44,653 nt of DNA from positions 1 to 44,653 of the forward strand of contig CAZGQY010000012.1 in assembly GCA_964528035.1 (NCBI GenBank), given 5' to 3'. The notes beneath the pieces were generated by a model. That model ran no database searches. It was not told the origin of the DNA and worked only from the letters and a program-made list of their open reading frames with translations. Numbering within the stretch: the stretch's first letter is position 1; every line of letters begins with the position of its first letter. This DNA is from CAZGQY01 sp964528035 (lineage in GTDB: Bacteria > Pseudomonadota > Gammaproteobacteria > Methylococcales > UBA1147). Position numbers and translations under genes: made by a program. Below are positions 24,723 through 34,570 of the stretch, in pieces.

Positions 24723-26081
24723 TTGCATATTCATATTTCAGGAATTTGCGGTACATTTATGGGTGGTGTAGCGCTACTTGCCAAACAGATGGGACATCAA
24801 GTCAGTGGTTCAGATGAAAATATCTATCCGCCAATGAGTACTCAGTTAGAGGAAAATGGCATCATTTTAATGAAAGGATATAATTCAAAAAATTTAGAAT
24901 ATAAACCAGATCTTGTCGTTATCGGTAATGCTCTATCAAGAGGAAACCCGGAAATAGAAGAAATATTAAATCAGGGCTTTCCCTACATATCGGGTCCTCA
25001 GTGGTTAGGTGAGTATTGTTTAAAAGATCGCTGGGTGCTGGCTGTCGCTGGAACTCATGGTAAAACAACAAGTAGCAGTATGCTTGCCTGGATACTGGAA
25101 TATGCCGATTTAAATCCTGGATTTTTAATTGGTGGCATACCCCTGAATTTTGGCCTTTCTGCTCGATTAGGTGAAAAATCTGGATATTTTGTGGTGGAAG
25201 CAGATGAGTATGATACGGCTTTTTTCGATAAACGCTCAAAATTTGTTCATTATCATCCAAGGACGCTTGTAATCAATAATCTTGAATATGATCATGCAGA
25301 TATATTTCCAGATATTGAATCAATTAAACGTCAGTTTCATCATCTGTTAAGAACAGTGCCTGGTAATGGTCTTATCATTTCCCCGAATAATGATATTAAC
25401 CTTAAGGCGATGTTTGAAATGGGTAGCTGGACTGGTATGGAGTATACGGATTTAGATACGGATACGTCCGCAGATTGGTCTGTAAAGCTAAATAGCGCAG
25501 ATTGTTCCAGTTACGATGTATATTACAAAAATGTGTTCTCTGGAACAATTGGATGGGAGCTGACCGGAGAGCATAATGTGTATAACGCTTTATCCGCTAT
25601 AGCAGCGGCTAAACATGTAGGTGTAAATCCTGATACTGCGACAAAGGCTCTTAATGAATTCAAGAATGTGAAGAGGCGAATGGAAATTAGAGCGGTTGTA
25701 AATGGCATTACTATTTACGAAGATTTTGCCCATCATCCCACAGCAATTGAAACGACTCTAAAAGGTTTAAGGGCTAAGGTAAAAACAAACAGAATAATCG
25801 CTATTCTTGAAACACGTTCGAATACCATGCGTTCCGGATATCATGCCGATACACTGCCAGAAGCATTAAAATCCGCTGATATCGCAATTGTATATCAGCC
25901 TCCTGGGAATGAATCATCGATTAACTTAGAAAAGAATATGGGAAACATTTTAAGTATTAACTCGATTGATGCAATCGTGGAAACTTTAAAGCTGGAATCC
26001 AAAAGGGGTGACACCCTTATTTTTATGAGCAATGGTAGTTTTTCAGGTATTTACGACCTGGTAGAGGCCGCTTTAAGGTAG
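24723..26081 (+). CDS. mpl: UDP-N-acetylmuramate:L-Ala-gamma-D-Glu-meso-DAP ligase
   Basis: This 452-residue protein is a Mur-type ligase that re-attaches recycled tripeptide to UDP-MurNAc. The N-terminus HIHISGICGTFMGG and GSDENIYPPMSTQLE are Mpl hallmarks, VAGTHGKTTSS near residue 107 is the ATP loop, VVEADEYDTAFFDKRSK near residue 158 and EDFAHHPTAI near residue 336 are the catalytic and C-terminal signatures. The start codon is TTG at 24723, preceded by AGGAA at the right distance; no ATG gives a full N-terminus. It stands alone between two gaps, so it has its own promoter. It indicates DAP-type peptidoglycan and recycling. Confidence 0.97.
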   Translation: MHIHISGICGTFMGGVALLAKQMGHQVSGSDENIYPPMSTQLEENGIILMKGYNSKNLEYKPDLVVIGNALSRGNPEIEEILNQGFPYISGPQWLGEYCLKDRWVLAVAGTHGKTTSSSMLAWILEYADLNPGFLIGGIPLNFGLSARLGEKSGYFVVEADEYDTAFFDKRSKFVHYHPRTLVINNLEYDHADIFPDIESIKRQFHHLLRTVPGNGLIISPNNDINLKAMFEMGSWTGMEYTDLDTDTSADWSVKLNSADCSSYDVYYKNVFSGTIGWELTGEHNVYNALSAIAAAKHVGVNPDTATKALNEFKNVKRRMEIRAVVNGITIYEDFAHHPTAIETTLKGLRAKVKTNRIIAILETRSNTMRSGYHADTLPEALKSADIAIVYQPPGNESSINLEKNMGNILSINSIDAIVETLKLESKRGDTLIFMSNGSFSGIYDLVEAALR

Positions 26082-26429
26082 AGATAGGAATCGTTACAAA
26101 TTAGATATAAACATAGGTGATTCAATTAAAATGATACCAGTACACTAAATTAAAGGCTCTGTTCGCGTTCGTTGTTAGTACCCAATGAATACGCGCTATG
26201 TTGATATTCTTCTGAAACTGGAAATTTTCAATAGAGCTTAGAGAAGGTGTAGTGCGCGTCCAAAAAATCCGATGGCTTGAAAACCGACCCCGAAACAACT
26301 GAGTAAATCATTGAAATATTATAAAGCGGGCGAAAAGAAACGAAACACGGGGGAATACTGCGATCAAAGTGATTACCGAGTTTCGTCCTCAACACCAACC
26401 TATATTTTTATTTCTGAATAGTGATTTCA
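26082..26429. other. Convergent gap between mpl and the DUF1501 gene
   Basis: The 348-base gap separates two converging genes. I see no ORF or tRNA. CGAAAC at about 26340 and GTTTCG at about 26381 make a weak inverted pair, too far apart for a terminator. The stretch 26240-26400 is richer in G+C than its surroundings, which may mark a degraded element. Confidence 0.3.
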
Positions 26430-27677
26430 TTAAGCAAGAATCCCTAATGGGTTTGATGGAGGTGTATAGCCAGGTAAAACAGAACCAATCCCTGTGTTAT
26501 TTCCTAAATGGTTCGCAGTAATCTCTGCAAATATATCCCGGTATTCTACCGTATGAGCCAGGTAGCGTCCTCGGTATAACTGATTAGCTAATAGGCCAGG
26601 CCATTCACCATGTATACCGCCTTTGACACCATGACCTACAGCAAACCAGCAAGCAGCATTACCATGATCAGTCCCGGCACTTGCGTTTTCCATTGCTGTC
26701 CGGCCAAATTCAGTTATTGTTAAAATAACGACGTTATTCATAAGATTACCAAGGTCATTGTATATAGCTGCTATTCCATTAGCGTAGTCTGTAAATCTAT
26801 TTGCCTGGTTGCCGGTAGCACCACCCTGGTTGGAATGTGTATCCCAACCTCCAATATTAATGGTCGCTATTTCTAAACCAACATCTTCTTTGATTAATTG
26901 CGCAACTTGCTTTAATTGGCGCCCGTAACCCGATGAGGGATAAGTTGCACCCCCTGATGGTTGATAATTTTCGGTATCTATTTGGCTTAGAACCTTTAAA
27001 TTGTCAAGCATCACCTGTCCATGCTCATGCAAAAGATAGCGGTTATGATCGTTGGGATTGATCGGTTGTCCAATGACCTTTTCCATACGATTTAGAAAAT
27101 CATCCGAGAACCGCGAATTAAAATTAAAATTATTAATATCGCTAATAGTTGCTACAGAGGCATCCCCACGCAAAGAGTGAGCCAGTCCTCCAAAACTAAC
27201 TGCACGTAGTACACCAGATTGAGAAAATGATTCAAGATGTCGATTAAGCCATCCATCGGTCAACCCAGTAGAAACAACACCACTTTCTATAAAATCCTGA
27301 CTGCTGAAATGGGATCTGGATGCATTGCTATAGTGAACGGTTGGTAATATGGCTAAATGGTTATTGTCGAAAATGGGTAACAAGGGTGCCAATGCAGGGT
27401 GAAGGCCGAAAAAACCATCCAGATCTATTGCAGAACCGGCACCAGTACCTGGTCGACTAATACCGATCGTTGGCCTCAGGTTGTAGTATTCATCATCTCC
27501 ATGGGGTACGAGTGCATTCAGTCCATCGCACCCACCTCGTTTAAATATAACAACCAGTGATTTTCCTGTCGCGGCATGAGCTTCACGCAAAACCGGGTTT
27601 AAAGGGTTTTTATACAAAAATGTTGACCCGGCAACAGGAGCGGCCAGTAGATAACGGAGAATATCTCTTCTGATCAT
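26430..27677 (-). CDS. DUF1501 family exported protein
   Basis: This 415-residue protein starts MIRRDILRYLLAAP, a twin-arginine-type signal (RR, then hydrophobic residues, then A-x-A near residue 35). The mature part has the DUF1501 features: VVIFKRGGCDGLNALVPH near residue 42, GLHPALAPLLPI, SRSHFSSQDFIE, NIGGWDTHSNQGG near residue 275 and VVILTITEFGRTA followed by DHGNA near residue 325. The fold is thought to be related to alkaline phosphatase/sulfatase enzymes. The function is unknown. It begins 11 bases after the DUF1800 gene, with AGGAGA eight bases before the start, so the two are one transcription unit. Such pairs recur in many marine bacteria. Confidence 0.85.
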   Translation of the reverse strand: MIRRDILRYLLAAPVAGSTFLYKNPLNPVLREAHAATGKSLVVIFKRGGCDGLNALVPHGDDEYYNLRPTIGISRPGTGAGSAIDLDGFFGLHPALAPLLPIFDNNHLAILPTVHYSNASRSHFSSQDFIESGVVSTGLTDGWLNRHLESFSQSGVLRAVSFGGLAHSLRGDASVATISDINNFNFNSRFSDDFLNRMEKVIGQPINPNDHNRYLLHEHGQVMLDNLKVLSQIDTENYQPSGGATYPSSGYGRQLKQVAQLIKEDVGLEIATINIGGWDTHSNQGGATGNQANRFTDYANGIAAIYNDLGNLMNNVVILTITEFGRTAMENASAGTDHGNAACWFAVGHGVKGGIHGEWPGLLANQLYRGRYLAHTVEYRDIFAEITANHLGNNTGIGSVLPGYTPPSNPLGILA

Positions 27678-27688
27678 GTCTTTATCTC

Positions 27689-30600
27689 CTATTGCAGTTG
27701 ATAACTTGGGAAATTGGAAACAAGGGCTATTAGCTCTCGTAAACGGTGATCTGTTTCTTCATCGTTGATATCGAAAGGAACGGTTCCGCCTTTTGTAAGT
27801 ATTTCAGTTGCCTCGTTCCATTCTAACTTTGAATAATCATTCGCAAGTAGGGTATCAAATAGATAGCCAACAACAGCATCACTGGTTTCATATCCTCTAC
27901 TAAGAAAATAGTTTTTTGTATCCTCTATATGAGTTCGATAGGAAACACTTCTATTACTTGCGATATTGGTTGATATTAATAACCGTTGGAATAGTTGATT
28001 AGAATTGGTCCATTTTTCACCGATTTCGGCCCAACCTGTTGGAACAGGGTAATAAAAAAGTTTCATCCCCATTGATTCCATACCCTTACGCATATCACTG
28101 AGGGAAGCGGTACCTTCAAAATTTCTGGCCAGACCCACAGTAAATTCAAATGGAGTTTTTGTCTTATTGTGGAAGCTGGATCGAGCTAAAAATTCAGCCG
28201 AATGAAAGATTGAATTGAGTACAATTGCTATTTGATCAGGCTTATTCATGTTCGCTAGAAATGTAGAAGCACAATCAGTTATTGTCAATTCTGCCGGTGT
28301 ATCTGATACAAATACCTGCAATAGCTTAGTACAAATAAATCGAGCGGTAGATGGGTGTTCTGAGAGAATATCCAGAACTTGCAGACCACCTTGCATACCC
28401 AAACCAGCAGGTATAATTTCACCTAGAACGATTTTTTGATCATCATCATGTCGAGATCCGCTAAATTCGAATTCTCCGTCGGATACTCGCCAACCTGTGA
28501 ACACTCTTGCTACTTCTACGATGTCCTGAGGTATATAACCACCATTTACACCCATGGTCATTAGTTCTAGCAATTCTCTTGAATAATTTTCGTTGGGTTC
28601 TTCCTTTCTACTGGAGGCATTATCCAGATATTTCATCATGGCCGGACTGGTAGCACTAACTTCAAGTAGATCTCTGAAGCGACCCAGTGCGTTTACGCGA
28701 AAACTTTGATTTTCACTGAATTCGTGGCCCACATTTCCGACCTTTTTCAAATCGGTGTTGAAATGATTGTCCCAGAACCAGGTCATAACTTCGCGCAATT
28801 GCCACTTACTGTATAAGGCATGGGCGAGTTGGTATGCCTGGAGATCACTGCCAGAATCCACTTCGCCTATATCAGCGAGTTTACTGCTAAGAATATCGCT
28901 ATCTTGACCGTTCGGGTTCAATTGTTCGGTGATATAAGTTTCTACGCCTTGACTGCGTACTTGACGTAACAAATTAGGTGTCACACCAAAAGTTATACGT
29001 TTAATTAAATGTACCGCGTCTTCGGTGACCGGAATTACATTCAGATTCAGTAATTTCGTATTTACGTTGCCGCTCACGTCCGATGCTTCTATGGTTACAA
29101 TAATGGTGTTACCACTGCTAACAGCATCCGCAGGAAAAGCCCATTTGCCAGAAGATTCGGATATTTGCAAAGGTACTTGATTTGCAACTCGACCCAGTAC
29201 GGGGTCGTCAATACTTGCTAAAAGTTTTTCTACACCTGTGTTATCACTGACTGTGCCGGAAATCAAAAATCCAGTGTCAATGACTGTATCGTCGTCAGCA
29301 TGTGATGTTATTTGCAGATCGGGTTCATCAGCGTCATTGATGACCTGTAAGTTTAATGTGCGCATTGTTTGGTTTTGTGAAGGATCGCTTGCTGTTACGA
29401 CTACATTGACAGTATTGTCCGCGGTAATCATATTTGCAGCGACCTTAGCGCTCCAGGATCCATTAATATAGCTGGCGTTTACAAGGGATTGACCAACAGT
29501 AGGATCATTAACAGAAACGACAATGCTGGCAATTGACTCATTATCGTTCGCAGTCCCTCTTAACAAAAAGCCAGCATCGGCGATATTGGTTCCGTTTGTG
29601 GGTGATGAGATTGACAAGTCAGGGGTATGAAAATCCTGTTTAGATTCTTCTCCGGCGTTGACAACAAAATCTACAGGACCTTTAGTTGTTATCCATGGGC
29701 TATAGAATGAATCGTTTTCTTTAAATACATTATATGTACGTACCACATAAATACGCTTTGAATCTGTCGGAAATACAGGATCAAAACGAACAATGCCGGA
29801 TGCGTCAGTTGTCGCGGACGTTTTCCAATGACGTTTTCCATCAGATGTTTTTTCATAGAGTGTAAGTTTCTTGTTTGCAATGCCGAGGCCGGACTCACCA
29901 TTACGCAAAGTAACGGAAACAGAGCCTACTTTAAAATTAAATGGGCCGGTCTTTTTTATATCTGGACTATAGACCCAGCCGGCATCGTATGGGTTGACTT
30001 TTAATACATAAGTCCGCGTTGTTCCTAAACCGTCGAGGTCCAGATCCAGACGCCCGCTAAGATCGGTCGTTTTTCTTGTCCGCCATTTTAACGAGCGATC
30101 ATCCATGCGCTCATACACTGTAACTTCTTTATCGGCCACGGCCTGGCCCGAGAGTTCGTTTGTAAGCGTGACTTGTAAGAGCTTGTTTCCAACGCTAAAG
30201 TCATGTTTACCTGAATCAGAGAAAGACTGACTGTATTTTGTTGAGCCATCAAACGGATTTTTGGTCACCAGGAAGTATGATTTACCGCTTCCAAGGTTTT
30301 TGGGATAAAAGCGAATAACCCCTTCACTGTCAGTTTCGCCGCTTGCTCTCCATTGATTTTTGCCATCTGTCAGTCGTTCATACAAACTGACTTTATGATT
30401 TGGTAGATTCGAGTTATCGACGCCTTTGACAACATGTACTTCAACCGCTCCCACTGTAAAATCAAAGTCACCGGTCTTCGAAATTACTGGACTGTAGGTA
30501 TAGCCGGTATTGTAAGGGTGGGTTCGAAGAACATATCGGGTGCCCGAACCCAATCCATCGAGATCGAAGGAGGCATAGCCCGTTTCAGTGGTGTTTTTTG

Positions 30601-32401
30601 ACCGAATCCAGGAAAGTGATCCTGAACTTTCAACGCGGTATACTATGATGTTTTTATCGGCTAATATCTGGCCGTCCAGCTTATTGGCGAGTTTGACGTT
30701 TAGGAGCTTGTTACCTACGGTAAAATTATATTGTCCGGGTTTGCTGACGGTATTGCTGTATTTATTTGTGTTATCAAATGGGTTTTTCGCTGTCGCAAAA
30801 AATTTGCGTTTAGACCCTAAACCCGCAGGATCAAACCAAATTCTACCTTGGTCATCTGTTTTTCCAGATGCGATCCATTTGTTTTTTTCCAGGCGCTCGT
30901 AAAGATTTACAGAGAAATTGTTTAGATTCGATCCATCGACGCCCTTTACGACTTTAAATTGCAAATTTCCGGTTTTAAATGTGTAGGAGCCGGTTTTTTT
31001 GATTTTAGTGCTTGCAATCCAATTACCGTAGGGTTTTGCCGTCAGACGGTATGTAGCACCCTGCCCTAGCCCATTAAGGTCAAAAACAGATATACCGGAT
31101 TGGTTTGTTTTTTTGTATTGTACATAATCCCATTTTTTGTTTTTTAGCTTGTAAACTTTTATAGTTTGATTCGTAAGGCTGTCCCCGGTGTGTGCATTAA
31201 CCATTTGCACATTTAATAACTTGTTTCCGACGGTAAATAAATATCGGCCTTTTCTTCTTATCAGTCGGCTGGTTTTTTTGGTATTGTCAAAGGGGCTTAC
31301 GGCGGAAAAAATGAATTTATTTTTTCCGTTCATGCTTCGTGGATCGAACCAGGCAAAACCGGAATCGTCGGTTTTAGTGCTTTCCTGGTGTATCCACTTC
31401 TTTTTGATCAACTTGTATAATCTTACAGTATGGTTATTAAGAATACTGCCATCGGAACCTTTTTTTAGTTGTACTTGCAAGCGGCCAACATTAAAAACAA
31501 ATAATCCTGTTCGTTTAAGTTTCTTACTTGTTGCCCAACCATATCCATAGGCTCTGCTCTTTAAAACATAATCGGCACCGGACCCTAAACCAGGCAGATC
31601 AAATTGGGCTTGCCCATTGATATCTGTGTATTTGTATTTTTTTTCTACCCATTTACCCGATTTAATTTTTTTGTAGACGACTACTTTTTTATTAGCCAAT
31701 ATTTTCTGGTTGTACGTATTGGCCAGCCTAACCGTCAATAGTTTATTACCGACAGTAAATTTATGTCGGCCGGGACGATTGATTCTTTGGCTGTATATTT
31801 TGTCCCTATTGAATGGGTTAATGGCTAATATTTTGAACACACCTTTTCTTTGTTGTAAACCATAGGGATCAAAACGAATAATACCCCGGCTGTCCGTTCT
31901 GCCACTGGATCTCCAGATTAGGCGCCCTTTTTTTAGTTCAAATAAATCAGCTTTGTGGTTGATAAGAATATTTCCATCTGATTCTTTTTTCAGTTGCGCA
32001 TTAAGCGTACCCACCCAAAATTTGAAGCGACCGTATTTTGCCTTGAGTTCAGCGCGTGCCCAGCCATTACCATAAGGATTGGTTTTCAGGATATATCTTG
32101 CATTGGAACTCAGTCTGGGAAGTTTCAATAAAACATTTCCTGCGTTGTCGGTACGACCTTGAGCGACAAAAATGGATTTTCTTCCTTTAACGACTTTGTA
32201 AGCCTGTATGGTTTTATTTGCGACTCGGGTTTTGTCGACAAAATCGATCAGAGAAATTTTTATATTGCTGCTGGACGCCGCGTAAACCGGCGCAATAAAT
32301 ACGAAACTTAGAAGCAAAAAGGAGAATAGGTGTACCACCGATAGACGCTTGATCCACTGGTGGTTTAAGAATTGATTTGAGATTAATCGATTTCGCAGCA
32401 T
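27689..32401 (-). CDS. Giant exported DUF1800 protein with ten alternating Ig/prealbumin-like modules
   Basis: From the ATG at 32401 (AGGAG seven bases upstream; a GTG at 32422 is less likely) the protein has 1570 residues. It has a signal peptide ending VYA-A near residue 41. Ten modules of about 87 residues follow (about residues 42-910) in five A/B pairs. A modules read like GLGSG...Y.LK..PYG.GW, B modules like KGSDGS.LNNH.V.LYE and NPFD..KYS, with each unit closing in F.VGNK or F.VG. Two Ig-like repeats follow (about 920-1115, SSPTNGT and GTVSDNTGVE). The DUF1800 domain ends the protein (about 1120-1570), with NYSRELLELMTMGVNGGY and VARVFTGW. It is probably secreted or surface-attached. 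The modules suggest binding or spacing; the enzymatic role of DUF1800 is unknown. Confidence 0.85.
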   Translation of the reverse strand: MLRNRLISNQFLNHQWIKRLSVVHLFSFLLLSFVFIAPVYAASSSNIKISLIDFVDKTRVANKTIQAYKVVKGRKSIFVAQGRTDNAGNVLLKLPRLSSNARYILKTNPYGNGWARAELKAKYGRFKFWVGTLNAQLKKESDGNILINHKADLFELKKGRLIWRSSGRTDSRGIIRFDPYGLQQRKGVFKILAINPFNRDKIYSQRINRPGRHKFTVGNKLLTVRLANTYNQKILANKKVVVYKKIKSGKWVEKKYKYTDINGQAQFDLPGLGSGADYVLKSRAYGYGWATSKKLKRTGLFVFNVGRLQVQLKKGSDGSILNNHTVRLYKLIKKKWIHQESTKTDDSGFAWFDPRSMNGKNKFIFSAVSPFDNTKKTSRLIRRKGRYLFTVGNKLLNVQMVNAHTGDSLTNQTIKVYKLKNKKWDYVQYKKTNQSGISVFDLNGLGQGATYRLTAKPYGNWIASTKIKKTGSYTFKTGNLQFKVVKGVDGSNLNNFSVNLYERLEKNKWIASGKTDDQGRIWFDPAGLGSKRKFFATAKNPFDNTNKYSNTVSKPGQYNFTVGNKLLNVKLANKLDGQILADKNIIVYRVESSGSLSWIRSKNTTETGYASFDLDGLGSGTRYVLRTHPYNTGYTYSPVISKTGDFDFTVGAVEVHVVKGVDNSNLPNHKVSLYERLTDGKNQWRASGETDSEGVIRFYPKNLGSGKSYFLVTKNPFDGSTKYSQSFSDSGKHDFSVGNKLLQVTLTNELSGQAVADKEVTVYERMDDRSLKWRTRKTTDLSGRLDLDLDGLGTTRTYVLKVNPYDAGWVYSPDIKKTGPFNFKVGSVSVTLRNGESGLGIANKKLTLYEKTSDGKRHWKTSATTDASGIVRFDPVFPTDSKRIYVVRTYNVFKENDSFYSPWITTKGPVDFVVNAGEESKQDFHTPDLSISSPTNGTNIADAGFLLRGTANDNESIASIVVSVNDPTVGQSLVNASYINGSWSAKVAANMITADNTVNVVVTASDPSQNQTMRTLNLQVINDADEPDLQITSHADDDTVIDTGFLISGTVSDNTGVEKLLASIDDPVLGRVANQVPLQISESSGKWAFPADAVSSGNTIIVTIEASDVSGNVNTKLLNLNVIPVTEDAVHLIKRITFGVTPNLLRQVRSQGVETYITEQLNPNGQDSDILSSKLADIGEVDSGSDLQAYQLAHALYSKWQLREVMTWFWDNHFNTDLKKVGNVGHEFSENQSFRVNALGRFRDLLEVSATSPAMMKYLDNASSRKEEPNENYSRELLELMTMGVNGGYIPQDIVEVARVFTGWRVSDGEFEFSGSRHDDDQKIVLGEIIPAGLGMQGGLQVLDILSEHPSTARFICTKLLQVFVSDTPAELTITDCASTFLANMNKPDQIAIVLNSIFHSAEFLARSSFHNKTKTPFEFTVGLARNFEGTASLSDMRKGMESMGMKLFYYPVPTGWAEIGEKWTNSNQLFQRLLISTNIASNRSVSYRTHIEDTKNYFLSRGYETSDAVVGYLFDTLLANDYSKLEWNEATEILTKGGTVPFDINDEETDHRLRELIALVSNFPSYQLQ

Positions 32402-33008
32402 TCGAATGCTCCTGTAATACACATGGAGTTAATGTACCCTTAAAACCCAGATAGAACCTTGAAACCAGTCACAGTTCTCTATAATTCTGGCGTCTTTTTT
32501 CCACTAACTGGGGTAGATCTTCACAAACTAATAGCCTTAATCAGGTCTACAGTTCTGTAGTCGGTTGGTCTCTTAAGCAACATTGGTGCCATAACCGCTG
32601 CTAAGAGGGAGAGTTAAGATAGAATGATGGTTCGGATGGGATTTAAACTTGTCAATATAACAGCGTGTAAGAATTATAAGCTTTTATTAACAAAGTGTTA
32701 TACAACTTGAATTGAGAAATTGATTTTAGTGATGCAAAAAAATAATTCGAGCGGAAAATTTTTATTTATAGAGACTTACAACTATATGTAAGGTTAAAGT
32801 TATTTAACGAGAAAAAATTGTTGGGTGAAGGCGACCAATTAGTGCCATTTGTCAGTAAGAGTATGAATAATGGTTTATTTACTATGTCGTGTGTTAACGA
32901 CGATTGGGAGATGATATCGAGAAATGGTCAGAGGTTTGGTGTGCGCAACAATGCAGGTGGCCGCTTATAGGCTGATATCCTTGTTAATACTAACCCAGGA
33001 CGGTTGTA
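32402..33008. other. Gap between the SDR gene and the DUF1800 gene
   Basis: These 607 bases hold no credible gene. The right end of the DUF1800 gene has a Shine-Dalgarno at 32409-32413 (minus strand). TTGACA on the minus strand near 32652-32657 is a possible -35 for that gene, with no clear -10 at the right spacing. A stretch at 32905-32965 resembles 44590-44650 at the right window edge and may be a dispersed repeat. Confidence 0.35.
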
Positions 33009-33848
33009 CTATATCCTTCTAAGAACCCAATCAAGGGCACGCCAAGGTAGAATGCAACGCAACGTTGTGAATAAATATGTTGGAAAAGTAACGTAATATC
33101 GGATTTTTGGTTTTGGAGATTCCAGCGCCAGTATCACTTTGTCCAAGACTGCATCGGCGTCCAGTGTAAAAGGAATGGCCGCACCTTTTTGGCTTAATCT
33201 ACTTTCTATTTTTGCGTATTCGTTCCTGTGCGGGCTCGATTTTACATCGATATTTTTTTTGAACAATTGGTGTGCGTTTTTTCGAAATCTACTGAGGATC
33301 GGTCCGGGTTCAATCAATACAATTTGTATATTTGTACCAAAGAGTTCCAGTCTTAACGTGTCGACCAGACCTTCCAATGCATATTTGCTTGCATTATAGG
33401 CTCCCCTATAGGTGAGTGCGACCATACCAAGAATTGAACTATTGTATATAATTCGCCCTGATCCTTGGGCTCGCATAATGGGTAAAACCCGATTAGTGAG
33501 TTCATGAGTGCCGAACAGGTTGGTTTCAAATTGTTCGCGCAATAGGTTACGGCTAAGATCTTCTATGGCGCCTGGTTGACCGTAAGCACCATTATTAAAT
33601 AGTGCATCAAGCCTGCCCCCGGTATTCGTCAATACATATTTTACTGCTCGCTCTATACTGTCGCTGTCGGTTAAATCCAACTGTATCGTCTCGAATCCAT
33701 CAGCGGCCAATTGTTCTACGTCAACTTGTTTTCGTGCGGTTGCAAATACCCTATAACCACGTTTTTTTAATCCCACCGCAGTAACCCTTCCGATGCCACT
33801 GGAGCAACCGGTAATTAATATAGAACCTTTGGTGTTGGTACTTTGCAT
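33009..33848 (-). CDS. Short-chain dehydrogenase/reductase (SDR)
   Basis: This 279-residue classical SDR has the cofactor motif TGCSSGIGR near residue 14, a DLTDSDS segment at the second acidic strand, NNGAYGQPG (the N-N-A-G-type strand 4), a catalytic Ser in YNSSILGMV near residue 138 and YNASKYALEG with the catalytic Tyr and Lys near residue 151. The C-terminal part is longer than minimal SDRs and hydrophobic (YYVTFPTYLFTTLRCI). The substrate is unknown; similar proteins act on lipids or sterol-like alcohols. The ORF starts 26 bases after dcd, so the two are probably co-transcribed. No function specific to the DUF1800 pair is implied. Confidence 0.85.
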   Translation of the reverse strand: MQSTNTKGSILITGCSSGIGRVTAVGLKKRGYRVFATARKQVDVEQLAADGFETIQLDLTDSDSIERAVKYVLTNTGGRLDALFNNGAYGQPGAIEDLSRNLLREQFETNLFGTHELTNRVLPIMRAQGSGRIIYNSSILGMVALTYRGAYNASKYALEGLVDTLRLELFGTNIQIVLIEPGPILSRFRKNAHQLFKKNIDVKSSPHRNEYAKIESRLSQKGAAIPFTLDADAVLDKVILALESPKPKIRYYVTFPTYLFTTLRCILPWRALDWVLRRI

Positions 33849-33874
33849 TTTATATCTGGCGAGTGAATTTTTTT

Positions 33875-34441
33875 TCAGGTTTTTGGTAGGGTTACACCCT
33901 GCTGCCCTTGATATTTTCCACCCCGATCTTTATAGGATACTTCGCACAACTCATCTGCACCAAGAAACAGTATTTGTGCAACACCCTCATTTGCATAGAT
34001 TTTTGCAGGTAAGGGGGTGGTATTTGAAAATTCAAGTGTGACGTGGCCTTCCCATTCGGGTTCCAGTGGTGTTACGTTGACAATGATTCCACAGCGGGCA
34101 TAAGTTGATTTCCCAAGACAAATAGTGAGTACTTCTCGAGGAATTCTTAAATATTCTACAGTTCGCGCCAGGGCAAAAGAGTTAGGAGGAATTATGCAGA
34201 CATCGGATTGAACGTCGACGAAACTTTGCGCATCAAAGTTTTTCGGATCAACGATGGCAGAATTAATATTTGTGAATATTTTGAATTCGTCGGAACAACG
34301 AATGTCGTAGCCGTAACTTGAGGTTCCATAGGAAATGACTCGCTCGTTACCTGATTTTCTAATTTGCCTGGCTTCGAAAGGTTCGATCATGCCATGTTTT
34401 TCCGCCATGGCACGGATCCAGCGGTCGCATTTAATACTCAT
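33875..34441 (-). CDS. dcd: dCTP deaminase
   Basis: This 188-residue protein is the usual length and begins MSIKCDRWIRAMAEKHGMIEPFE. It carries the trimeric dUTPase-like fold motifs: YGTSSYGYDIRCSDEF near residue 40, CIIPPNSFALART near residue 93, GKSTYARCGI near residue 110 (with the catalytic region Glu in the following VTPLEPEWEGHVTLEFSN segment) and the C-terminal KYQGQQGVTLPKT tail that closes the active site. It deaminates dCTP to dUTP, feeding thymidylate synthesis by ThyA. A 129-base gap separates it from mrp upstream. Confidence 0.97.
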   Translation of the reverse strand: MSIKCDRWIRAMAEKHGMIEPFEARQIRKSGNERVISYGTSSYGYDIRCSDEFKIFTNINSAIVDPKNFDAQSFVDVQSDVCIIPPNSFALARTVEYLRIPREVLTICLGKSTYARCGIIVNVTPLEPEWEGHVTLEFSNTTPLPAKIYANEGVAQILFLGADELCEVSYKDRGGKYQGQQGVTLPKT

Positions 34442-34570
34442 TAATGTATCCGATAGTTATCGATCATGAATGATGGCTCTGAGTTGACAGCGTCATCGAT
34501 ACGGCATTGTTGCTAATTTTTGTTGAATTCTACTTGCAGATAGCAAATTTGATCATCCACAGTCTTATAC

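Noticed and set aside
27689..32401. The repeated modules as a CRISPR-like or tandem DNA repeat
   Set aside because: The repetition is at the protein level, with diverged DNA and long 87-residue units; no short direct repeats with spacers.
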